Shown: positions 43,795 through 53,924 of the stretch, piece after piece
Layout: every line of letters starts with the position of its first letter
Position numbering within the stretch: position 1 is the stretch's first letter
Source of the DNA: JASGDN01 sp049841275
Lineage (GTDB): Bacteria; Chloroflexota; Chloroflexia; Thermomicrobiales; UBA6265
Assembly (NCBI GenBank): GCA_049841275.1
Contig: JASGDN010000061.1
Span: 1 to 64,000 of the forward strand
Length of the DNA: 64,000 nucleotides
Direction of reading: 5' to 3'
The notes under the pieces: model-generated
The model's database searches: none
Seen by the model: only the letters and a program-made list of their open reading frames with translations
Told to the model about the DNA's origin: nothing
Made by a program: the position numbers and the translations under genes

Positions 43795-46700
43795 ATGACC
43801 GATTCGCTCCTGCCCCGCGTGGATGCCCCGCTCCATTCGCCCACTTACGAACACGATTCGTGCGGTGTCGGTCTTGTGGTCAATATTGCCGGGAAACCCT
43901 CTCGTTCCATCGTGGAGCGGGCGCTGGCCGGGTTGGTGAATCTGACGCATCGTGGTGGCGTGGGGGCGGATCCGCGTACCGGCGACGGTGCGGGCATCCT
44001 GCTTCAGGTTCCGCATGCGCTCTTTGCCGGCATGGTGAACGGCGCGGACAAGGGTGCGTATGGTGTCGCGATGGCCTTCCTGCCTCGCGACGAGGCGAAG
44101 CTGTCGCCGGCGAAGGGTTTCTTTGCGACTGCCGCCGCGGACCGTGGGCTGGATCTGATCGGGTGGCGCGACGTGCCGGTCGATCCCGCCGTGCTCAGCG
44201 AAACAGCGGAGCAGACGCGCCCGACCATCGCACAGGCGCTGATCGCGCGGCCAGCCGGGATCGGGGCGGAGGCATTCGAGCATGCGCTGGTGCTCTACCG
44301 GCGTGCTGTCGAGCGGGCAGCGCAGGCGGAGGGCTTCACCGATGCCGATCTCTTCATCGCGTCCTGCTCCGCGCGTACGGTGATCTACAAGGGGTTCTGC
44401 CTGCCAGAGGATCTCGCTTCCTTCTATCCGGACCTCCAGAACCCGGCAGTCGAGAGTGCGATCGCCCTCTTCCACCAGCGATACAGCACCAACACGTTCC
44501 CGACCTGGGGCCTCGCCCAGCCGTTCCGCCTGATCGCCCACAACGGCGAGATCAACACCGTCCAGGGCAACCGCCTCTGGATGCAGGCGCGGACGCCGTC
44601 GCTGGCACTGCCCGGCGTCACCTCCGAGGAACTCTGCCCGGTCGTCTCGATGGCCGGCTCGGATTCCCTCTCGCTGGACAACACCATCGAGCTGCTGAAC
44701 CTCAGCGACCGTTCCCTGCCACGGGCGCTGATGATGTGTGTACCGGAGCCATGGGAGCAATATGCGGACATGGACCCGGCGCGGCGCGCCTTCTACGACT
44801 TCAACGCTGGCCTGCTGGAGCAGTGGGACGGTCCGGCGGCGCTTGGCTTTTCCGATGGCGTCCTCGCGGGCGCCACGCTGGACCGCAACGGCCTGCGGCC
44901 GTTCCGCTTTTCCATCACGGCAGACGGGCTCTTCATCGGTGGCTCGGAGGCGGGCACGGTGGAGATCGACCAGGAGACGGTGATCGAGAAGGGGCGACTC
45001 GGTCCGGGCCAGATGATCCTGATCGACACGGAGAAGGGCGTTGTCGTTCGCAACGACGAGCTGAAGAACGGGATTGCCCAGGGCCAACCCTACGCGCAGT
45101 GGCTGCAGGAGAACCGCATTCGCCTCGACATCCAGCCCGAGCCGGACGAGGACTCGCCGGTGCCGCCGGATGCCGACGCCAAGACGCGCGCCGCGTTGAC
45201 GAAGGCCGATCCAAAGGTGGTTGCCCGGCAACGGGCCCTTGGCTACACCGCCGAGGACCTGCGCCTGATCGTCACGCCGATGGCGGGCGAGCGCAAGGAG
45301 CCGACCTGGTCGATGGGCGACGATGCGCCGCTGGCCGTCCTTTCCGATGTGCCGCGCCCGCTCACCGCCTATTTTCGCCAGCGGTTCGCCCAGGTCACGA
45401 ACCCGGCGATCGACTCGCTGCGCGAGCGGCGCGTGATGGCGCTGGATACCTTCGTCGGGCCGCGCGGCAACCTGCTGGCCGAGACGGCAGAGCAGGCGAA
45501 GCTGATCCACCTCAAGAGCGTCGTGCTCTGGCCGAGCGAACTCCAGGCTGTCCGCACGCAGACCGCGCTGAAGGTGGCCGAGATCGGCACCGTCTTTGCG
45601 GTCGCGGAGCCGGACGGCGCGTTGCAGGCGAAGCTGGAGGCGGTCATCGCGGAGGCCGAGCAGGCCGTCCGCGATGGCGCCCAGGTCCTTGTCTTCTCCG
45701 ACCGGGGGTTGGATGAGCGACATGCCGTGGTGCCAATGCCGCTCGTGATCGGCGGCGTCCATCATCACCTGATCGTGGCCGGCTTGCGCGACCGTGCGGA
45801 TCTCATCGCGGAGTCCGGCGAGGTCTTCGACGTGCATCAGCTTGCCGTGCTCATCGGCTACGGTGCGTCGGCAGTACATCCGTGGATGGCGCTGGAGGCC
45901 AGTTCGCAACTCGCTGGACAGCGCGGGTACGAAGACATTCGCCCGCTGGAGTTGCGCCGCAACTATCTCTACTCGATGGAGTACGGCTTCCTGAAGGTCA
46001 CCTCCAAGATGGGCATCTCGACGGCCAGCGGGTATCGTGGCGCCCAGATCTTCGAGATCCTCGGGCTCGGCCCGGAGATCGTGGAGCGGTGCTTCCGGGG
46101 AACGCCGTCGCGGCTCGGCGGTATCGGGTTCGCCGAGGTCGAGGCGGACATCCGGACGCGGCATACGGCGGCCTTTGCCGAGATGGCGGCGCGCTTGCCG
46201 GACTTCGGCGTCGTGAAGTTCAAGAAGGACGGCGAGGCGCATGCCTATGCCCCGACCATCGTCAAGGCCATGCAGAAGGCGACGGCCGAGAACGACCGCG
46301 AGGCCTACGAGACCTATCGCGACCTCGTCCGCCAGCAACCGAAGACGGCGATTCGCGACCTGTTGCGGATCAAGCCGATAGGACCGTCTATCCCGGTCGA
46401 TGACGTGGAGCCGGCTTCGGCGATCACGAAGCGATTCATCGTCACGGCGATGTCGCTCGGCTCGCTGAGTCCGGAAGCGCATCAGACGCTCGCCATTGCC
46501 ATGAACCGCATCGGTGGCCGTTCCAACTCCGGTGAGGGCGGGGAAGATCCGAACTGGTACGACGACAAGATTGGCGATATCCGGCACAACAAGGTGAAGC
46601 AGGTCGCATCCGGCCGGTTCGGCGTCACCGCGCGTTACCTGACGAATGCCGAGGAGCTGGAGATCAAGGTCGCCCAGGGCGCGAAGCCGGGCGAGGGCGG

Positions 46701-48324
46701 CCAGTTGCCGGGCTTCAAGGTCACGGCCTTCGTCGCCCGCATGCGGCACGCGGTGGAAGGGCTGCCGCTCATCTCGCCGCCGCCGCACCACGATATCTAC
46801 TCGATCGAAGACCTTGCCCAGCTCATTTACGACCTGCGCCAGGTGAATCCGAAGGCGAAGATCGGCGTCAAGCTGGTCGCGGAGGCCGGCGTCGGCACCG
46901 TGGCGGCGGGGGTTGCCAAGGCGCGTGCCGACTACATCCTCATTTCCGGGCACACGGGCGGCACCGGGGCGGCGCCGCTCGCCTCGATCAAGCATGCCGG
47001 CGTCTCCTGGGAGCTGGGCTTGGCGGAGACGCAGCAGACACTGGTGATGAACCAGCTGCGGTCGCGCGTCCGCTTGCGCACGGACGGCGGCATCAAGACG
47101 CCGGAGGATGTCCTCTTCGGCGCGATCTTCGGGGCGGACGAGTTCGGGTTTGGCACGTCGATCCTCGTTGCCATCGGCTGCGACATGGCGCGCCAGTGTC
47201 ACCTGAACACATGCCCGACCGGGATCGCCACCCAGCGCGAGGACTTGCGTGCGAAGTTCACCGGCACGCCGGAGATGGTGATCGCGTACTTCGAGCAGTT
47301 GACCCAGGCATTGCGCGAGCTGATGGCATCCCTGGGCATCCGCACGCTGGCGGACCTGATCGGGCGGACCGATCTGCTGGAGCCGGTGGAGCTGGAGGGT
47401 CGGGCGGCGATGCTCGACCTCAGCGCGCTCCTGACGGAACCGGTGCCGGCGGAGCAACGCCGCAAGCTGATCGATGTCGACCATAACGCCGACGAGACGC
47501 TGGACGATCGTATCCTCAAGGCGATCGAGCCGCACCTCGCGCGGGGTGAGGCCGTCGAGTTCAGCAGCACGATCGAAACAGAGCATCGTACGGTCGGGGC
47601 GCGCATCGCGGGTGCGATGTCGCTGCTCCGCGAGCCGCGCCCCGATGGCGAGCCGATTCGTCTCGACCGGGTGAGCCTCCACTTCTCCGGGAGTGCCGGG
47701 CAGAGCTTCGGGGCCTTCGCGGTGCCGGGACTCTCGCTCACGCTGGAGGGTGAGGCGAACGACTACGTCGGCAAGGGCATGAGCGGTGGCGAAATCGCCA
47801 TCTTCCCCATTCGCAACGCAGCCTTCGACACGCCGCAGGCCATTGCCGGCAACACCATCCTGTACGGGGCGACGGGCGGTACCGTGTTCCTTGCGGGGCG
47901 CGTCGGCGAGCGGTTCGCGGTGCGGAACAGCGGTGCGACGGCGGTGGTCGAGGGGGTGGGCGATCACGGCCTCGAATATATGACGGGCGGTACGGCAGTG
48001 ATCCTCGGCCCGACCGGGCGCAACTTCGGCGCCGGCATGACGAATGGCGTCGGCTATGTCCTCGATGTCGATGGTCGGTTCGAGAGCCGCATCAACGCCG
48101 AGTCGATTTCGCTGGTTGAGGTTCCTGCCAACGAGGCGATCGAGTTGAAAGCCCTGATCGAGCGGCATGTGGAGGCCACCGGCAGCGCCTATGCCTCCAG
48201 GCTGCTTGCAGCCTGGGACGAAACGCTGCCCCGTTTCTGTCGTGTCACGCCCAATGCGGTGCTCGAACTCGCCGTGTTGCGTGCCGAAGCCGAGAAGGAG
48301 GCAACTGCGGGCGCGGCGGACTAG
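43795..48324 (+). CDS. gltB: Glutamate synthase large (alpha) subunit, GOGAT
   Basis: 1509 aa from the ATG at 43795 (GAAGGA eight bases upstream). Converts glutamine plus 2-oxoglutarate to two glutamates. Layout: N-terminal glutamine amidotransferase with catalytic cysteine in DSCGVGLV at about 24, so a short propeptide is expected to be removed; GLVNLTHRGGVGADPRTGDGAG; central domain; FMN-binding synthase domain with SNSGEGGEDPNWYDD, GQLPGFKV and LISGHTGGTGAAP. The [3Fe-4S] cysteines are in CDMARQCHLNTCPTGIA. The C-terminal GXGXG beta-helix domain follows. No gltD small subunit lies nearby. Confidence 0.96.
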   Translation: MTDSLLPRVDAPLHSPTYEHDSCGVGLVVNIAGKPSRSIVERALAGLVNLTHRGGVGADPRTGDGAGILLQVPHALFAGMVNGADKGAYGVAMAFLPRDEAKLSPAKGFFATAAADRGLDLIGWRDVPVDPAVLSETAEQTRPTIAQALIARPAGIGAEAFEHALVLYRRAVERAAQAEGFTDADLFIASCSARTVIYKGFCLPEDLASFYPDLQNPAVESAIALFHQRYSTNTFPTWGLAQPFRLIAHNGEINTVQGNRLWMQARTPSLALPGVTSEELCPVVSMAGSDSLSLDNTIELLNLSDRSLPRALMMCVPEPWEQYADMDPARRAFYDFNAGLLEQWDGPAALGFSDGVLAGATLDRNGLRPFRFSITADGLFIGGSEAGTVEIDQETVIEKGRLGPGQMILIDTEKGVVVRNDELKNGIAQGQPYAQWLQENRIRLDIQPEPDEDSPVPPDADAKTRAALTKADPKVVARQRALGYTAEDLRLIVTPMAGERKEPTWSMGDDAPLAVLSDVPRPLTAYFRQRFAQVTNPAIDSLRERRVMALDTFVGPRGNLLAETAEQAKLIHLKSVVLWPSELQAVRTQTALKVAEIGTVFAVAEPDGALQAKLEAVIAEAEQAVRDGAQVLVFSDRGLDERHAVVPMPLVIGGVHHHLIVAGLRDRADLIAESGEVFDVHQLAVLIGYGASAVHPWMALEASSQLAGQRGYEDIRPLELRRNYLYSMEYGFLKVTSKMGISTASGYRGAQIFEILGLGPEIVERCFRGTPSRLGGIGFAEVEADIRTRHTAAFAEMAARLPDFGVVKFKKDGEAHAYAPTIVKAMQKATAENDREAYETYRDLVRQQPKTAIRDLLRIKPIGPSIPVDDVEPASAITKRFIVTAMSLGSLSPEAHQTLAIAMNRIGGRSNSGEGGEDPNWYDDKIGDIRHNKVKQVASGRFGVTARYLTNAEELEIKVAQGAKPGEGGQLPGFKVTAFVARMRHAVEGLPLISPPPHHDIYSIEDLAQLIYDLRQVNPKAKIGVKLVAEAGVGTVAAGVAKARADYILISGHTGGTGAAPLASIKHAGVSWELGLAETQQTLVMNQLRSRVRLRTDGGIKTPEDVLFGAIFGADEFGFGTSILVAIGCDMARQCHLNTCPTGIATQREDLRAKFTGTPEMVIAYFEQLTQALRELMASLGIRTLADLIGRTDLLEPVELEGRAAMLDLSALLTEPVPAEQRRKLIDVDHNADETLDDRILKAIEPHLARGEAVEFSSTIETEHRTVGARIAGAMSLLREPRPDGEPIRLDRVSLHFSGSAGQSFGAFAVPGLSLTLEGEANDYVGKGMSGGEIAIFPIRNAAFDTPQAIAGNTILYGATGGTVFLAGRVGERFAVRNSGATAVVEGVGDHGLEYMTGGTAVILGPTGRNFGAGMTNGVGYVLDVDGRFESRINAESISLVEVPANEAIELKALIERHVEATGSAYASRLLAAWDETLPRFCRVTPNAVLELAVLRAEAEKEATAGAAD

Positions 48325-48555
48325 CCTTGGGGGCCGGGACATTACGCGGTCGGGTCTCGGTGGTGTGAGTGCCAGGTTGGCCGAGACGGTCCTTACCAAA
48401 TCCCGTTCGATAGGCAAAAGGCGGGACCGTCCATTGTCGGGGCGATCCTCGCAATGGCGACCGGTGATCGCCCCTCCATGGAATGACCGGTCCGGATTGG
48501 CAACCTTTTCGGATTCGGCTGTAGGGCACGGAACTCGGATCCCAGAAAGATGGAA

Positions 48556-48589
48556 ACGCCCGCCCCGGCACCAGAGCCGGGGCGGGCGT
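48556..48589. terminator. Bidirectional terminator-like hairpin after gltB
   Basis: ACGCCCGCCCCGGC (48556-48569) pairs perfectly with 48576-48589 around a six-base loop: 14 G/C-rich pairs. It lies between gltB and the convergent siderophore ATPase gene. The rest of the gap 48325-48618 shows nothing else. Confidence 0.75.
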
Positions 48590-48618
48590 CGATGGTCGAC
48601 AGGATCGCCGGGCATTGG

Positions 48619-50307
48619 CTACACGGCGATAGCGATCGGTTCCTCATTGGTGAAAGGGTCGGTCTCGGCGCGTTCGACCTCCGCGACTGGAGTGGCGGAG
48701 ACGGTGCGCACGGGCATGATCATTACCGAACCGGTCTGCGGATCGATATGGACTGTTGCCTCGATCTCGAAGACCTCTCGCAAGGTAGACGGCGTAAGGA
48801 CTTGCGACGGCGTGCCGTGGGCGATCACCTTGCCGTCCTTCATCGCCACGATCACATCGGCGTAGCGTGCGGCCATGTTCAGGTCGTGGAGAATCATCAC
48901 CACACTGTAGCCAAGCTCACGGTTCAATTGCCTGGCCATGTCGAGCAGGTCGATCTGGGCGGACATGTCGAGGAACGTGGTCGGTTCGTCGAGCAGGAGG
49001 ACGGGAGTGTTCTGTGCCAGCGTCATGCCGAACCAGGCACGCTGACGCTGGCCACCGGAGAGCGCCTCGAGGTCCTGGTGGCGGAACTCGGTGAGGTTCG
49101 TGTGGATCAGCGCCTCGTCCACCCGGTGCTCGTCCGTGGCGCTCCATTGACGGAGGAGTCCCTGATGAGGCACGCGACCCGACGCAACGAGGTCCTCCAC
49201 CGAGAAGCCGGACGGTGGCACTGGCCCTTGCGAGAGGAGGGCCATGCGCTTCGCCAGGGCCTTGTGCGAGCCGGAGGCGACCTCCTTGCCATCAAGGGTG
49301 ATGGTGCCCTTCGAACGCTTCAGCAACCGGGCGCAGGAGCGGAAGAGGGTCGACTTGCCGCAGGCATTCGGACCGACAATGGCGATCATCTTCCCGGCAG
49401 GCAGGTCCAGTGAGAGATCGTCGATGATCGTCGTCCGGCCGTAACCGGTACGCAGTCCCTGGATAGCGAACTGGCCAGTGGTTCCGTATGGAGAGGGAGA
49501 AGCTATCTCGGACGCGCTCGATACGACCGTGTTGCTGCGAGGCATGCAGAAGCAGTGGTTGCGCGTACTGTGGGGATAGATGTCGCAGGTGACGCCATAG
49601 AGCGCATGGAGGGCGTCCGGCTGGAAGACCTCATCGGGTGTGCCTTCCTTGACGATCACGCCAGCACGCATCGCCACAATACGGTCGGAGATGCGTGCGG
49701 CCTCGTTGATGTCGTGGAGGACCATCACGATCGTCTTGCCCTCCACCCGGTTCAGGTGCTCCACCAGGTCGAGGACTTCGAGTTGGTGAGCCACATCGAG
49801 GAAGGTGGTTGGCTCGTCGAGCAGCAGGATCGGTGTGTCCTGGGCGACGGCCATGGCGATCCAGGCGCGCTGGCGCTGACCGCCGGAAAGCTGGTCGACA
49901 GCGCGCTTGCGCAATTCCTGCATGTTGGTGAGATAGAGGGCACGATCGACGGCGGCCTCGTCCTCGGCGGAGGGCGGCTGGAAGAAGGACTGGTGCGGAT
50001 AGCGTCCCCGCCGGACCAGGTCCTCGACCATGATGCCCTGCGGGACGATCGCCTGCTGGGACTGGAGGCCGAGCCGTTTCGCGACCTCGCGTGTCGGATA
50101 GGTGTGGATCAGCTGGCCATCGAGATGAACCTGTCCGGAGACGGGGTCCAGCAACCGGGCGAGCCCGCGCAGGAGCGTGGATTTGCCGCAGCCGTTCGGG
50201 CCGATGATCGTGGTGATCTTGCCATCCTCGATCTCGAGGCTGAGATTCTTCACGATGACGGCGTCGCCATAGCCGAGGGAGAGATCCTTCGCGTCGAGTC
50301 GGCTCAT
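48619..50307 (-). CDS. Tandem-fused siderophore ABC transporter ATPase (two FecE-type domains)
   Basis: 562 aa comprising two complete FecE-like ATPase domains. Domain 1 (about 1-255): GPNGCGKST, LSGGQRQRAWIAM, LLLDEPTTFLD. Domain 2 (about 285-530): GPNACGKST, LSGGQRQRAWFGM, LLLDEPTTFLD. They are joined by a linker of about 30 residues containing CFCMPRS. FecE-type ATPases normally are single-domain proteins that dimerise; here one chain supplies both halves. A C-terminal tail of about 30 acidic residues follows. Last gene of the leftward permease-permease-ATPase operon, two bases after the permease stop. It powers uptake of ferric siderophores. Confidence 0.93.
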   Translation of the reverse strand: MSRLDAKDLSLGYGDAVIVKNLSLEIEDGKITTIIGPNGCGKSTLLRGLARLLDPVSGQVHLDGQLIHTYPTREVAKRLGLQSQQAIVPQGIMVEDLVRRGRYPHQSFFQPPSAEDEAAVDRALYLTNMQELRKRAVDQLSGGQRQRAWIAMAVAQDTPILLLDEPTTFLDVAHQLEVLDLVEHLNRVEGKTIVMVLHDINEAARISDRIVAMRAGVIVKEGTPDEVFQPDALHALYGVTCDIYPHSTRNHCFCMPRSNTVVSSASEIASPSPYGTTGQFAIQGLRTGYGRTTIIDDLSLDLPAGKMIAIVGPNACGKSTLFRSCARLLKRSKGTITLDGKEVASGSHKALAKRMALLSQGPVPPSGFSVEDLVASGRVPHQGLLRQWSATDEHRVDEALIHTNLTEFRHQDLEALSGGQRQRAWFGMTLAQNTPVLLLDEPTTFLDMSAQIDLLDMARQLNRELGYSVVMILHDLNMAARYADVIVAMKDGKVIAHGTPSQVLTPSTLREVFEIEATVHIDPQTGSVMIMPVRTVSATPVAEVERAETDPFTNEEPIAIAV

Positions 50308-50309
50308 GA

Positions 50310-51401
50310 CTACATCCTCACGTTGGAACGATAGAGTAGGAAGAGGAAGTACGGGGCGCCCACGGCAGCCGTCACCACGCCGACCGGCAGGCTGACGGGC
50401 AGGAAGTGCTGGGCGACAGTGTCTGCTGCCAGCAGGAAGAAGGCGCCCATGAAGGCGGTGAGGATGAGGACACTGCTGGAGAGCGCTCCAGCGAGCATCC
50501 GCGCCATGTGCGGCACCATCAGGGCCACGAAGCCGATTGGCCCAGCCACGGCGACGGAGACCGCCGCCAGCGCGCAGCCGACCACGATCAGGCTGAGGCG
50601 CAGGCGTTCGACCGGCATCCCGAGCCCGCGCGCGACATCGTCACCGAGCTGCAGGACGCGTAGATACCACATGAGGGCGATGGCCAATGGCAGGCAGATG
50701 ATGAGGAAGCCGAGCAGGACTTTCACATCGCGCCAGTTGGAGCCGTAGATCGATCCCATGGTCCAGACGATGGCCGGCCTCACCTGTTCGATCGGGAACC
50801 GGACGGTGATGAGCGTGGTGAGGGCGCTGATCGCGGCGCCGACGCCGATGCCGACGAGGATCAGCCGGTTCGGGGAGATACCGCCCTTCCAGGAGAGGGT
50901 GTAGACCAGGAAGGCGGCAGCCAGGGCGCCGATGAAGGCCGCCAGTGGCAGGAGCGAGGCGCTGAACCCGAAGACGATCCAGAAGACGGCCACCAGGCTG
51001 GCGCCGGTATCGATACCGATGATGTCCGGCGAGACGAGCGGATTGCGGACGAGGCCCTGGAACACCGCACCCGCCACGGCGAGCGCCGCGCCGATGAGCA
51101 TCGCGCAGATCACGCGTGGCAGGCGCAGCGTGCGCACGATGAAGAGCTGGTCCTCGTCGCCCTTGCCGAAGATGGCGCGGACGACATCCATGAACGGGAT
51201 CGAGTAGCTGCCGCGCGTCATGGCGAAGACCGCGAGCGTCATCGTCAGCGCGAGGACGATCAGCGCAATGCCGATGACGCGGAGATTGAGACGAACGGCC
51301 AGCGGACCGGTGCGGATGGTGATGTGTCCCGGCTTGTCGTGCGGGGCCGGGATCTGCTGGCCGGCGGTCGCGGGGGTGGTCGAAAGATCGAGGGTTGCCA
51401 T
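50310..51401 (-). CDS. Iron-siderophore ABC transporter permease (FecCD family)
   Basis: 363 aa with about ten membrane segments. Family signatures: VRTLRLPRVICAMLIGAALAVAGAVFQGLVRNPLVSPDIIGID, WTMGSIYGSNWRD, LGDDVARGLGMPVERLRL and AVAGPIGFVALMVPHMARML, the last being the conserved end-loop of BtuC/FecCD proteins. An N-terminal cytoplasmic tail of about 35 residues is unusual but common in high-GC Gram-positive and Chloroflexota homologues. It forms the inner-membrane channel with the other permease, which ends 20 bases upstream. Confidence 0.93.
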   Translation of the reverse strand: MATLDLSTTPATAGQQIPAPHDKPGHITIRTGPLAVRLNLRVIGIALIVLALTMTLAVFAMTRGSYSIPFMDVVRAIFGKGDEDQLFIVRTLRLPRVICAMLIGAALAVAGAVFQGLVRNPLVSPDIIGIDTGASLVAVFWIVFGFSASLLPLAAFIGALAAAFLVYTLSWKGGISPNRLILVGIGVGAAISALTTLITVRFPIEQVRPAIVWTMGSIYGSNWRDVKVLLGFLIICLPLAIALMWYLRVLQLGDDVARGLGMPVERLRLSLIVVGCALAAVSVAVAGPIGFVALMVPHMARMLAGALSSSVLILTAFMGAFFLLAADTVAQHFLPVSLPVGVVTAAVGAPYFLFLLYRSNVRM

Positions 51402-51421
51402 TTGGTTGCCGCTCCCGAGCG

Positions 51422-52483
51422 CTAGTTTGCGACCGTGCGCTGCCGCGCAAGGAAGATGAGGAACGGCGCGCCAAAAATCGCGGTGACGATGCCGACCTGG
51501 ATTTCACCGGGGCGGGCAACGACTCGCCCGAGGATATCCGAGGCGGTCAGGAATGCGGCACCGACGACCAGGGAGTATGGGAGCACCCAGCGGTAGTCCG
51601 GCCCGATCACCGAGCGGACGATGTGGGGCACGGCGAGACCGACGAACCCGATCGGTCCAGCCACGGCAACCGCCGCTCCCGTGATGATGACCACCAGGAA
51701 CGAAGCCACGATCCGGGTGCGGCCGGTGTTCATGCCGAGGCTGCGGGCGGTCTCCTCACCCATGCTCATCACGTTCAGCTGATGACCGAGGAAGATGCCC
51801 AGCACCGCACCGCCGAGCAGGAACGGCGAGACCCACCAGAAGACGGAGAGCGGTCGCCCGGCGACCGAGCCCGCCGACCAGAAGCGGACGATGTCCATCG
51901 TGTTCTCGTCGAGCAGGAGCAGTGCGCTGGTCCATGCCCCGAGCAACGACGAAATGACGACGCCGGCGAGCGCGAGTTTCACCGGCGTCGCCCCGCCCGA
52001 TCCGGCCGAACCGATCGCGAAGACGAGGAAGCTGGCGATCATCGCCCCGCCGAAGGCGAACCAGACGAACTGGTAAGGCGCGCTCAGGCCGAGGAAGAAG
52101 ACGGACGTGACGACGCCGAAGCTCGCGCCGGCGCTGACACCCAGGATCGAGGGGTCGGCCAGCGGGTTTCGCGTCACCGCCTGCATGATCGTCCCGGCGA
52201 CGGCGAGGGCGCAGCCGACACCGAGCGCGATCACCGTTCGGGGAACGCGCAGGCTGCGGACAACTGTCTGCTCGTAGGAGCTCTTGTCGTAATGGAAGAT
52301 CGCGTTCCAGGCGTCGCTCGTCTTCAGTTCCAGCGATCCGTAGCGGAGGCTGAGCAGGGCGATGGCCGCGGTCGCAGCGATGCAAGCCAGCAGGCCGAGC
52401 GCGCGGGCTGAATTGCGCCATCGACGACGGGCGGGCAGTTCCACGACCAGGGTAGTCTGTGGCGAGGCGTCGATCGCGGCCAT
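51422..52483 (-). CDS. Iron-siderophore ABC transporter permease (FecCD family)
   Basis: 353 aa from the ATG at 52483, fixed by AGGAGG seven bases upstream; the longer in-frame extension to 52723 has no homology. Ten or so membrane segments with VRSLRVPRTVIALGVGCALAVAGTIMQAVTRNPLADPSILGVS, FWSAGSVAGRP, MGEETARSLGMNTGRTRI and AVAGPIGFVGLAVPHIVRSV. First gene of the leftward operon, divergent from the binding protein. The two permeases are clear paralogs and should assemble as a heterodimer. Confidence 0.93.
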   Translation of the reverse strand: MAAIDASPQTTLVVELPARRRWRNSARALGLLACIAATAAIALLSLRYGSLELKTSDAWNAIFHYDKSSYEQTVVRSLRVPRTVIALGVGCALAVAGTIMQAVTRNPLADPSILGVSAGASFGVVTSVFFLGLSAPYQFVWFAFGGAMIASFLVFAIGSAGSGGATPVKLALAGVVISSLLGAWTSALLLLDENTMDIVRFWSAGSVAGRPLSVFWWVSPFLLGGAVLGIFLGHQLNVMSMGEETARSLGMNTGRTRIVASFLVVIITGAAVAVAGPIGFVGLAVPHIVRSVIGPDYRWVLPYSLVVGAAFLTASDILGRVVARPGEIQVGIVTAIFGAPFLIFLARQRTVAN

Positions 52484-52694
52484 CAGCGCACCTCCTGGGT
52501 GCAAGGTGCCTGACTCGGGCCAGGCGGGCAGAAGGGGTTCACGGCCTTCCCTCTTGGGGTGAACGGAGGAGCCGCGGGTGTGCAAATACCCGAGGCGAGC
52601 AGTCGGACTTATCGTAGTTTTGTCCGTTGCGTGTGTCAAACCGATCGGCCGCATGCGGGGAACAATCGGGCATGGCCGCGCGGTTTCAGACGCC

Positions 52695-52723
52695 TTGACA
52701 CCATTCTGGCGGCCTCCTACCAT
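52695..52723 (+). promoter_or_regulatory. Sigma-70-type promoter of the siderophore-binding protein gene
   Basis: TTGACA at 52695-52700 and TACCAT at 52718-52723 with 17-bp spacing, 62 bases before the start codon. I found no clear Fur- or DtxR-type iron box in the 302-base divergent region, so iron control is expected but not shown. Confidence 0.6.
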
Positions 52724-52785
52724 AATCCGAGTCTAATGGTCGGCTATCCGTCGGTACGGTATCAGGTCTGGAGACGGCACCATCC

Positions 52786-53850
52786 ATGAAGACACCCTCA
52801 TCTGCTCTGACAGATGCATTCGCCGACTGGACGCCAGCGGAGCGGGACGCCTTGGCGAATGCACTGACCCGCCGCGGGTTCACGGCGACAGCGGCTGCAC
52901 TGGTGGCGGCTGGGTTCGGCATCGCGGGTGCGCAGACGCCGGCGGCGTCACCTGGCGATGGCGGTACGCGCACGGTCGAAACGGTGAACGGCCCGGTCGA
53001 GGTGCCGGCGAACCCCACGCGTGTGGTATCGGTGGACAGCTATTCGCTTGCGGCGCTGATCGATGCTGGCCTCGTGCCGGTCGGCGTGCCGGAGATGGAT
53101 CTCGATTCCTTCATTGCCACCTACAAGGACGCCCTGACCGGGGTGCCGACGATCGGGACCTTCCAGGATATCGATGTCGAGAAGATCAAGGTCCTTCAGC
53201 CGGAGGTGATTCTCTCCATCAACGCGCCATGGGCGACGGCGATCTACGACCAGTTGTCGCAGATCGCGCCGACCGTCCTGCTGGACTATCAGGTGCCGAA
53301 TGCTTGGCAGGTCCTCTCTGATGGTTTCGCGGCAGCGGTCGGCCGGGAAGCCGATCTCGCCAAGGTCAAGGAGACCTACGCCGACCGCGCCGCTGGGGTG
53401 AAGACGACCTTTGCCGACGCGATGGCGTCCCTGAAATGGGCGGTTGCCATCGGGTGGGGCGCCGCCGATAACCAGTGGACGCTGTACTACCCGGATTCGG
53501 CGCCGGGAGTGGTGCTGACGGACTGTGGCGTCCAGTTCGTTGCGGCGGCTGCCGGCAAGACCGGGACCAACGAGGCATTCTCCTACGAGCGGCTATCGCT
53601 GCTGGAGGATGCCGATATCGTGCTCACCTACGGCGTGCACGATGGTCAATCGGAGGAGCTGACCCAGGCGATGATCGACCAGCCGCTCTTTCAGGCGCTG
53701 AAGGTGGCGCAGGACAACCATATCTTCATGCTTGCCAACGTCGTTCCCTCGCCTTACGGTGCTGCGATCGACTTCATCGGCTCCGTGGGGACTATCCTCG
53801 GCGATGTGACCGGGGCATCGGCTACACCGGAAGCATCGCCTGCCGCCTGA
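52786..53850 (+). CDS. Iron-siderophore ABC transporter substrate-binding protein
   Basis: 354 aa, FecB/FhuD-like. The N-terminus has a twin-arginine-like RRGFTATAAALVAAGFGIAGA export signal after about 30 residues, with no lipobox cysteine at the usual place. The periplasmic-binding fold shows VPANPTRVVSVDSYSLAALIDAGLVPVG, IGTFQDIDVEKIKVLQPEVILSI and a C-terminal SYERLSLLEDADIVLTYG. It binds ferric siderophore outside the membrane for the FecCD permeases encoded divergently. GGAG lies twelve bases before the ATG. Downstream is the siderophore-interacting reductase. Confidence 0.9.
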   Translation: MKTPSSALTDAFADWTPAERDALANALTRRGFTATAAALVAAGFGIAGAQTPAASPGDGGTRTVETVNGPVEVPANPTRVVSVDSYSLAALIDAGLVPVGVPEMDLDSFIATYKDALTGVPTIGTFQDIDVEKIKVLQPEVILSINAPWATAIYDQLSQIAPTVLLDYQVPNAWQVLSDGFAAAVGREADLAKVKETYADRAAGVKTTFADAMASLKWAVAIGWGAADNQWTLYYPDSAPGVVLTDCGVQFVAAAAGKTGTNEAFSYERLSLLEDADIVLTYGVHDGQSEELTQAMIDQPLFQALKVAQDNHIFMLANVVPSPYGAAIDFIGSVGTILGDVTGASATPEASPAA

Positions 53851-53924
53851 CGTTTGCGTGGATGATGGGCCAGGAGATGCCTGTCCGCGCTGACCGATAC
53901 GGATATGAAAGGACACAGAGAAAC

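Noticed and set aside
43666..48615. A 1649-codon open frame antisense to gltB
   Set aside because: It mirrors the third codon positions of a high-GC gene; the composition is Arg/His/Asp/Val-rich without domains, while the sense strand encodes a complete GOGAT with all motifs.
52484..52785. Fur or DtxR iron box in the siderophore divergent promoter
   Set aside because: No convincing palindrome to either consensus; only the -35/-10 pair is supportable.
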